DNA of 64,000 bases from the NCBI RefSeq assembly GCF_027943945.1, contig NZ_AP027141.1, positions 2,914,001-2,978,000 of the forward strand, written 5' to 3'. Positions 58,762 to 64,000 of this stretch are shown here, piece after piece. Below the pieces are notes generated by a model. That model ran no database searches, was not told where the DNA came from, and saw nothing but the letters and a program-made list of their open reading frames with translations. Within the stretch, counting starts at the first letter, position 1; each line of letters opens with the position of its first letter. Source of the stretch: Microbacterium terricola. Its GTDB lineage: Bacteria > Actinomycetota > Actinomycetes > Actinomycetales > Microbacteriaceae. Position numbers and translations under genes: made by a program.

Positions 58762-58773
58762 TACCCTGGCGCC
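58762..58773 (+). promoter_or_regulatory. -10 box of leaderless POT gene
   Basis: TACCCT, spacer GGCGCC, ATG at 58774. It lies wholly inside the 20-base gap between the two transporter genes. Confidence 0.6.
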
Positions 58774-60252
58774 ATGAGCGGCACAGAATCGGTGGCGACC
58801 TCGGCGGCCCCCGGCGACAAGGACACCAGCTTCTTCGGCCAGCCGCGTTCGCTCGCGACGGTCTTCGGCGTGGAGATGTGGGAGCGCTTCAGCTTCTACG
58901 GCATGCAGGGCATCCTGCTCATCTACATGTACTTCACGGTCGCGGAGGGCGGCCTCGGCATCGACAAGGCGGTCGCGACGGGCATCGTCGGCGCCTACGG
59001 CGGCACCGTGTACCTGTGCACGATCCTCGGCGCGTGGCTCGCCGACCGCCTGCTCGGGTCGGAGCGCGTCCTCTTCTACAGCGCGATCATCATCATGGCG
59101 GGGCACATCGCCCTCGCCGTCCTGCCGAACGTGTGGGGCCTCGGCGTCGGGCTCATCCTCGTCGCACTGGGCTCGGGCGGGCTCAAGGCCAACGCCACGG
59201 CGATCGTCGGCACGCTCTACGCCCCCGGAGACCTGCGGCGCGACGCGGGCTTCTCGATCTTCTACCTCGGCATCAACGTCGGCGCGTTCCTCGGCCCCCT
59301 CATCACCGGGTTCCTGCAGAGCAACGTCGGCTTCCACTGGGGCTTCGGCGCCGCGGCGGTCGGCATGGCCATCGGGCTCACGCAGTACTCGTTCGGGCGC
59401 AAGCGGCTCCCCGAGTCGTCGAAGATCGTCGCGAACCCGCTCCCCCGCAACCGCTACGGCCTGGTCGTGGGCATCGGCATCGCGGGCATCGTGGTCATCG
59501 TCGCGCTCGTGCTCCTCGGCGTCATCAATGCGCGCAACCTGGCGAGCGTCGTCATCATCGTCACGCTCGTCGCCGCGGTCGCCTACTTCTTCGTCATCGT
59601 GTCATCGCACCGGATCACGGCGGACGATCGCTCTCGCGTCCTCAGCTTCATCCCGCTGTTCATCGTCAACGTCGGGTTCTGGTCGCTGTACCAGCAGCAG
59701 TTCACCGTGCTCACGATCTACTCCGACGAGCGGCTCAACCGCATGATCGGCGGCTGGGAGATGCCGATCTCGTGGGTCAACTCGATCAACCCGGTCTTCG
59801 TCATCATCCTGTCGGGGGTGTTCGCCGCGATCTGGACGAAGCTCGGTCCGCGGCAGCCGTCCGCCCCCGTGAAGTTCGCGCTCGGCGCCATCGTCATGGG
59901 CATCGCGTTCCTGCTGTTCCTCCCGTGGGCGAACGGCGCGCCGAACTCGACGCCGCTCATCGCGATCGTGCTGATCCTGCTCGTCTTCACCATCGCCGAG
60001 ATGTTCATCTCGCCCCCGGGCCTGTCCGTCACCACGAAGCTCGCCCCCGAGAGCTTCCACACCCAGATGGTCGCGCTGTACTTCCTCTCCGTCGCGCTCG
60101 GCACGTCGATCGCCGGCTGGCTCGCGCAGTTCTACGACCCGACGAACGAGGTCCCCTACTTCACGATCCTCGGCTTCATCGCGATCGCCCTGGGCATCGC
60201 GCTGCTGCTGGCGGTCAAGCCGGTGCTCGCCCTCATGCGGGGGGTCCGGTAG
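58774..60252 (+). CDS. POT/PTR family di-/tripeptide proton symporter
   Basis: A 492-residue peptide importer. The family signature EMWERFSFYGMQGIL (ExxERFxYxG) is on helix 1, followed by GAYGGTVYLCTILGAWLADR and the FYLGINVGAFLGPLI motif. Fourteen hydrophobic segments. Start ATG is set by the promoter box and the conserved N-terminus; the frame itself is open far upstream through the MFS gene. It could feed amino acids to the cell. Confidence 0.95.
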   Translation: MSGTESVATSAAPGDKDTSFFGQPRSLATVFGVEMWERFSFYGMQGILLIYMYFTVAEGGLGIDKAVATGIVGAYGGTVYLCTILGAWLADRLLGSERVLFYSAIIIMAGHIALAVLPNVWGLGVGLILVALGSGGLKANATAIVGTLYAPGDLRRDAGFSIFYLGINVGAFLGPLITGFLQSNVGFHWGFGAAAVGMAIGLTQYSFGRKRLPESSKIVANPLPRNRYGLVVGIGIAGIVVIVALVLLGVINARNLASVVIIVTLVAAVAYFFVIVSSHRITADDRSRVLSFIPLFIVNVGFWSLYQQQFTVLTIYSDERLNRMIGGWEMPISWVNSINPVFVIILSGVFAAIWTKLGPRQPSAPVKFALGAIVMGIAFLLFLPWANGAPNSTPLIAIVLILLVFTIAEMFISPPGLSVTTKLAPESFHTQMVALYFLSVALGTSIAGWLAQFYDPTNEVPYFTILGFIAIALGIALLLAVKPVLALMRGVR

Positions 60253-60261
60253 GCCTGCGGG

Positions 60262-61170
60262 TCACGCCCAGAGGTCGGCGAGCCGCGTGACGAGCTCGCG
60301 TCCCTGGTCGTATCCGGCCTGAGCCGCGGCCGGTCGCAGCGTCCCGTCCATCGCGCGGGCGCCGAACAGGTGCTCCGCCGCGGCGTCGGGGACGATCGTC
60401 TCGACGCGGCTTCCGCCCGCGCGGAGCCGGTCGACCTGCGTGGTCAGGTGCGTGCCCCACTCGACCGGCGTCAGCGAGCGTCCGCCGAGCGGCGAGAGCA
60501 CCAGCACCCGCTCGCAGCCGGCCGCCAGATCGGCGTTCTCCGCGTTGGAACGGTAGCCGCCGTCGATGTACCGGCCCTCGCCGATGCGGTAGGCGAAGCC
60601 GCCCCCGGACGTGCTGGCCGCGACGGCATCGGCCAGGCCGACGCCGCTGTCGCGGTCGAACACCACCGGCTCGCCGGTGCGGGCGTCCACGGCGGTGAGG
60701 AGCAGCATCCGCTCCGGCCACCTGTCGGCGGGTAGCCGGCCGGCCACGGTGGTCCGCCACCGTGCGGACTGGGCCCCGTCCGACGCGGCGTCGACCTCGA
60801 GCGCCGCCGCGCCCATGCGGCGCCGCCAGTCTGCGGCATCCTCGGACGTCGCGATGATCCCGCGCATCCTGTCCAGGTGGTCGTCCAGGCCTCGGACGGG
60901 CGGGCGGGCGGCGGTCGCCCCGACCGCCGCGGTCCGCTGCGGAGGGACGGGGGTGAGCGTGGCCCTGAACAGTTCGGCGGGTGAGGCGCCGGCCAGCTGG
61001 CCGCCCGCGGTGGCGCCGGCGGAGGTGCCGATCGTGCGGTCGGCACCGGTCACGTCGAGGCCGGCGTCGAACAGGCCGGCGACGATGCCGATCAGCCAGG
61101 CGTTGCCGGTGGAGCCGCCGCCGCCGAGGACGAGGGCGGTCGAGTGGGGCTGGGAGGAAGGAGTGTGCAT
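60262..61170 (-). CDS. Patatin-like phospholipase family protein
   Basis: A 302-residue lipid acyl hydrolase. The oxyanion loop is LVLGGGGSTGNAW (residues 14-26), the nucleophile is the serine of GTSAG near residue 50, and the catalytic aspartate is in YIDGGY near residue 205. This Ser-Asp dyad is complete. No signal peptide is present, so it acts in the cytoplasm or at the inner membrane face. A 17-codon ORF and an inverted repeat lie in its leader. Confidence 0.92.
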   Translation of the reverse strand: MHTPSSQPHSTALVLGGGGSTGNAWLIGIVAGLFDAGLDVTGADRTIGTSAGATAGGQLAGASPAELFRATLTPVPPQRTAAVGATAARPPVRGLDDHLDRMRGIIATSEDAADWRRRMGAAALEVDAASDGAQSARWRTTVAGRLPADRWPERMLLLTAVDARTGEPVVFDRDSGVGLADAVAASTSGGGFAYRIGEGRYIDGGYRSNAENADLAAGCERVLVLSPLGGRSLTPVEWGTHLTTQVDRLRAGGSRVETIVPDAAAEHLFGARAMDGTLRPAAAQAGYDQGRELVTRLADLWA

Positions 61171-61191
61171 GGGAGTGCCTTTCGCGATGCA

Positions 61192-61246
61192 GGCGCTCCC
61201 GGCGGCGACGACCTCAGTCGCGCGATCGTGGACGAGAGGGAGCGCC
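61192..61246 (-). promoter_or_regulatory. Inverted repeat in the patatin leader
   Basis: Nine-base arms GGCGCTCCC (plus strand 61192-61200) and GGGAGCGCC (61238-61246). The second arm is within the upstream ORF, so translation of that ORF could prevent pairing. Confidence 0.4.
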
Positions 61247-61267
61247 CACGGTGAGTGATGCGTTCAT
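61214..61267 (-). CDS. 17-residue upstream ORF (possible leader peptide)
   Basis: ATG 61267 to TGA 61214 encodes a 17-residue basic peptide with no hydrophobic segment (MNASLTVGAPSRPRSRD). A strong AGGAGG lies eight bases before the ATG, better than the ribosome binding site of the following patatin gene 43 bases later. It contains no run of a single amino acid that would mark classical attenuation. Confidence 0.45.
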   Translation of the reverse strand: MNASLTVGAPSRPRSRD

Positions 61268-61317
61268 GGGTCTGGCCTCCTCTCGGCGGATCACGATCGA
61301 CGTCGACGGTAGCACGG

Positions 61318-62103
61318 TCAGACGAGGCGCAGTTCGCCGTCGATGGCGGATGCCGCGGCCCGCAGCTTCGGGAGATGCCCGTCGGTGAGGTGCTCGACCG
61401 TGTCGCGGGTCGCGCTGGTCGACACGTTGACCGCGGCGACGACCGCGCCGTCGCGGCCGTGCACGGGCACGGCGACGGAGCGCAGCCCCGGCTCCAGCTC
61501 ACCGTCGACGAGGGACCACCCCTGCGCCCTCACCCGCTCGAGCTCTGCAGCGAGCGCGGCCGGGTCGGTCATCGTCCGCCCGGTCAGGTGCTCGAGCGCG
61601 GAGTCGGCGAGCGCCTGTGCGCGGGCGGCTTCGGGGAGCGCGGCGAGCAGCACGCGGCCCATGCTCGTGGCGTACGCGGGGAAGCGCGTGCCGATCGTGA
61701 TGCGGACGCTCATGATCCGGCGGGTGGGGACGCGCGCGATGTAGACGATGTCGCCGCCGTCGAGCACGGCCGCCGAGACGGACTCGTCGACCTCCCGGGA
61801 GAGCCGCTCGAGGTGGGGCTGCACGACCTCGGGCAGCGAGAGGGCCGACAGGTAGCTGAACCCCAGCTCGAGCACCTTGGGTGTGAGGGAGAACCGCACG
61901 GTCGCCCCGGCCCCCGCCGACGGACGGACGTAGCCCAGCGTCTCGAGCGTGCGCAGGAACCGGCGAGCGGCCGCGCGCGGAAGCTCGGCCCTGCGCGCCA
62001 CGTCGCTGAGCGAGAGCTCCGCGTTGTCCGCATCGAACGCGCGGATCACCGCGAGGCCGCGGGCGAGCGACTGCACGAAGTCGGCGGAGGGTTCGATGCT
62101 CAT
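61318..62103 (-). CDS. IclR family regulator (PcaR/PobR-like)
   Basis: A 261-residue transcription factor. Residues 10-70 are the winged helix (SLARGLAVIRAFDADNAELSLSDVARRAELPRAAARRFLRTLETLGYV). The effector domain has SVSAAVLDGGDIVYIARV and GSxG-like TSMGRVLLAAL. The IclR subgroup that controls the beta-ketoadipate (pca) pathway is strongly suggested by the adjacent pcaF and pcaJ genes. It follows pcaF after 50 bases that hold a repeat element. Confidence 0.93.
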   Translation of the reverse strand: MSIEPSADFVQSLARGLAVIRAFDADNAELSLSDVARRAELPRAAARRFLRTLETLGYVRPSAGAGATVRFSLTPKVLELGFSYLSALSLPEVVQPHLERLSREVDESVSAAVLDGGDIVYIARVPTRRIMSVRITIGTRFPAYATSMGRVLLAALPEAARAQALADSALEHLTGRTMTDPAALAAELERVRAQGWSLVDGELEPGLRSVAVPVHGRDGAVVAAVNVSTSATRDTVEHLTDGHLPKLRAAASAIDGELRLV

Positions 62104-62119
62104 CCGATCATCATCTCCC

Positions 62120-62153
62120 GGCCCGCCGAGCGAGGAGCGCAGCGACGAGTCTC
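62120..62153. repeat. Half-copy of the REP-like element
   Basis: From GGCCCGCCGAGCGAGGAGCG onward the sequence aligns with the right arm of the element in fbiC (31233-31263), differing at about five of thirty positions. It fills the gap between pcaF and the IclR gene. Confidence 0.65.
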
Positions 62154-63323
62154 TCACCGCTCGAGGACGACCGCGAGGCCCTGGCCGACGCCGATGCAGA
62201 TCGCCGCGACCGCGACGCCCCCGCCGCGCCGGGCGAGCTCGTGGGCCGCGTGCCCGATGATGCGACCGCCCGATGCGCCGAGCGGGTGCCCGATCGCGAG
62301 CGCTCCGCCGTGGATGTTGACCTTGTCCGGATCGAGGTCCGGCCAGCCTGCGATGCACGCGAGCGACTGCGACGCGAACGCCTCGTTCAGTTCCACCAGG
62401 TCGACGTCGGCCCACGTCCTGCCGGCGCGGGCGAGCGCCTTGTTCGCCGCCTCGATGGGGGCGATGGGGAACTGATCGGGGTCGACGCCGTGCGACGCGC
62501 GACCGACGATGCGGGCGAGCGGCTCACCCGGGAGCACACCCTCGCCGGCGAGCAGCACGGCGGAGGCGCCGTCGTTGATGGGCGACGAGTTGCCCGCCGT
62601 CACCGTGCCCTCGGCCGCGAACAGGGCCTTCAGCCCGGCGAGCTTCTCGACGGATGAGTCGTCTCGGATGCCCTCGTCGCGGGCGAGCTCGGCACCGGGC
62701 ACCTGCACGATCTCGCCGTCGTAGACGCCCGCGGCCCATGCCTCGGCGGCGAGCCGGTGCGAGCGCACGGCGAACGCATCCTGCTCCGCGCGGGAGATGC
62801 CCCACTCGCCGGCGATCTTCTCGGCCGATTCGCCGTTGCTGATCGTCCACCCGGCCGGCAGCGCCTTGTTGGTCATGCGCCAGCCGATCGAGGTGTTCCA
62901 CAGGGTCTGGTTGCCGACGGACGGCCACGGTCGCGGCGACTTCTCGACGACGTACGGTGCCCGGCTCATGGACTCGACGCCGCCGGCGAGGATGATGTCG
63001 GCGTCGCCGGCCTCGATCGCCCGCGACCCCTGGATGACCGCCTCCACCGACGAGGCGCACAGCCGGTTGACGGTCACGCCGGTGACGGATGTGGGGAAGC
63101 CCGCGAGCAGCGCGCCGAAGCGCCCGACGTTCCGGTTGTCCTCGCCGGCCTGGTTCGCGTCGCCGAAGATCACGTCGTCGATGCGGGCGGGGTCGAGTCC
63201 GGCGCGTTCGACGGCTGCGCGCATGACCACGGCGGCGAGGTCGTCGGGGCGCACGCCCGACAGCGCGCCGCCGGCGCGGCCGAACGGGGTGCGCACGGCG
63301 TCGTAGACGAAGGATGCGGTCAT
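62154..63323 (-). CDS. pcaF: 3-oxoadipyl-CoA thiolase
   Basis: A 389-residue thiolase that cleaves 3-oxoadipyl-CoA to succinyl-CoA and acetyl-CoA, the last step of the beta-ketoadipate pathway. The nucleophile is Cys89 (VNRLCASSVEAV), the histidine is in GGALAIGHPLGASG and the second cysteine in AAICIGVGQG. Context with pcaJ and a Pca-type IclR regulator supports the specific name over a general acetyl-CoA acyltransferase. The ATG begins one base after the pcaJ stop. Confidence 0.93.
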   Translation of the reverse strand: MTASFVYDAVRTPFGRAGGALSGVRPDDLAAVVMRAAVERAGLDPARIDDVIFGDANQAGEDNRNVGRFGALLAGFPTSVTGVTVNRLCASSVEAVIQGSRAIEAGDADIILAGGVESMSRAPYVVEKSPRPWPSVGNQTLWNTSIGWRMTNKALPAGWTISNGESAEKIAGEWGISRAEQDAFAVRSHRLAAEAWAAGVYDGEIVQVPGAELARDEGIRDDSSVEKLAGLKALFAAEGTVTAGNSSPINDGASAVLLAGEGVLPGEPLARIVGRASHGVDPDQFPIAPIEAANKALARAGRTWADVDLVELNEAFASQSLACIAGWPDLDPDKVNIHGGALAIGHPLGASGGRIIGHAAHELARRGGGVAVAAICIGVGQGLAVVLER

Positions 63324-63324
63324 C

Positions 63325-64000
63325 TCAGTTCTCCGTGGTTCCTGAGCCCGTCGAAGGGCCCCGCGTGGATGCGGTGGCCACCGCATCCGCCAATGCCAGC
63401 CCGGTCAGCTCGGCGAGCGACTCCACCGTGTTGTCCCCGAACGCCTCACGCACGGCGAAGCCGTCGGGCGTGACATCGAAGACCGCGTGGTCGGTGTAGA
63501 CGCGGGTGACGCAGCCGACCCCGGTGAGCGGGTAGCTGCACGCCTCGACGAGCTTGGACTCCCCCGTCTTGGTGAGCAGGTCGGTCATCACGTAGACCGA
63601 CTTCGCGCCGATGGCGAGATCCATCGCACCCCCGACCGCCGGGATCGCCCCGGGGGCGCCGGTCGACCAGTTCGCCAGATCTCCGCGCTGCGACACCTGG
63701 AAGGCGCCGAGCACGCAGACATCGAGGTGACCGCCGCGCATCATCGCGAACGAATCCGCGTGGTGGAAGTACGCGGCGCCCGCCAGCGCGGTCACGGGCT
63801 GCTTGCCCGCGTTGATCAGGTCGGGATCGACGAGCCCGGGTTCGGGCGCCTCGCCCATTCCGAGCAGCCCGTTCTCGGTGTGCAGGATGATCTCGAGGTC
63901 GGCGGGCAGGAAGTTGGCCACCAGTGTGGGTGCGCCGATGCCGAGGTTCACGTAGGAGCCCTCGGGGATGTCGGCGGCGATGCGCGCGGCCAGCTCGTCG
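63325..64000 (-). CDS. pcaJ: 3-oxoacid CoA-transferase subunit B (partial, 5' end outside window)
   Basis: The visible 224 residues are the beta subunit that transfers CoA from succinyl-CoA to 3-oxoadipate. The catalytic glutamate is in LHTENGLLGMGE, followed by AGKQPVTALAGAAYFHHADSFAMMRGGH. The normal C-terminus is near DAVATAS; the last 13 residues (RGPSTGSGTTEN region) are encoded by the repeat at 63337-63360. The reading frame continues to the window edge; the GTG at 63951 is internal, not the start. Subunit A should lie just outside. Confidence 0.93.
   Translation of the reverse strand, partial: DELAARIAADIPEGSYVNLGIGAPTLVANFLPADLEIILHTENGLLGMGEAPEPGLVDPDLINAGKQPVTALAGAAYFHHADSFAMMRGGHLDVCVLGAFQVSQRGDLANWSTGAPGAIPAVGGAMDLAIGAKSVYVMTDLLTKTGESKLVEACSYPLTGVGCVTRVYTDHAVFDVTPDGFAVREAFGDNTVESLAELTGLALADAVATASTRGPSTGSGTTEN
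63337..63360 (-). repeat. STGSG-type repeat at the 3' end of pcaJ
   Basis: Minus strand GGCCCTTCGACGGGCTCAGG continues to AACC and encodes GPSTGSGT. I recall this short element as widely repeated in Microbacteriaceae and other Actinobacteria. It lies inside coding sequence here. Confidence 0.65.

Overview
The window looks like chromosome of a high-GC actinobacterium of the family Microbacteriaceae, most likely Microbacterium or a close relative. The evidence is the very GC-rich third codon positions, many GTG starts, the gene content (a cell-wall carboxypeptidase, a DUF3618/holin-family/YtxH membrane operon, a SARP-type regulator beside a DrrAB-type exporter), and repeat elements I recall from that family. 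There is no phage integrase, transposase, CRISPR array, rRNA or recognisable tRNA. About 62 protein genes are tightly packed and no gene-free stretch exceeds 300 bases. The window starts inside a Nudix gene and ends inside a CoA-transferase gene.

Layout, 1-20.4 kb: Nudix hydrolase, aldo/keto reductase, rlmN, a membrane protein, GNAT, mmuM and a LysE exporter. Next comes a complete beta-glucoside operon: a BglG/LicT antiterminator, its RNA target with overlapping terminator, a PTS EIIBCA, a 6-phospho-beta-glucosidase and a HAD phosphatase. A three-gene beta-oxidation-like operon follows (two SDRs and an enoyl-CoA hydratase), then DUF1992, an APH(3')-like kinase, a YjbR protein and two convergent secreted surface proteins made of Ig-like repeats.

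Layout, 20.4-44.6 kb: a TPP-riboswitch-controlled thiamine-type ECF transporter, a D,D-carboxypeptidase, a J-domain protein coupled to a CoA hydrolase, and an ABC exporter whose ATPase has a long acidic tail. A coenzyme F420 locus follows: fbiC, a Baeyer-Villiger-type monooxygenase, fgd and cofC on the plus strand, converging on tauE-cofD-hemD on the minus strand. Then come the membrane operon (YtxH, holin family, DUF3618), hemY, a HhH-GPD protein and the SARP-ATPase regulator.

Layout, 44.6-64 kb: a DrrAB-like exporter, glyS, a methyltransferase, a secreted solute-binding/VWA protein with a membrane partner, lipoproteins, a MenC-family enzyme, a cyclase, a COG3375-type acyltransferase, MFS and POT transporters, a patatin, and the end of the beta-ketoadipate pathway (IclR regulator, pcaF, pcaJ).

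Three observations stand out. (1) The C-terminal CofH half of FbiC lacks the CX3CX2C radical-SAM iron-sulfur motif, while the CofG half keeps it, and a palindromic repeat sits in frame in the linker between the halves. (2) At least 18 genes carry a TANNNT hexamer 6-7 bases before the start codon, the arrangement expected of leaderless transcripts. (3) A 38-bp perfect direct repeat brackets the plus-strand Ig-repeat gene; its second copy is the 3' end of the neighbouring CAP-domain gene. Large perfect intergenic palindromes, two sharing the same 16-base arm sequence, separate convergent operons.
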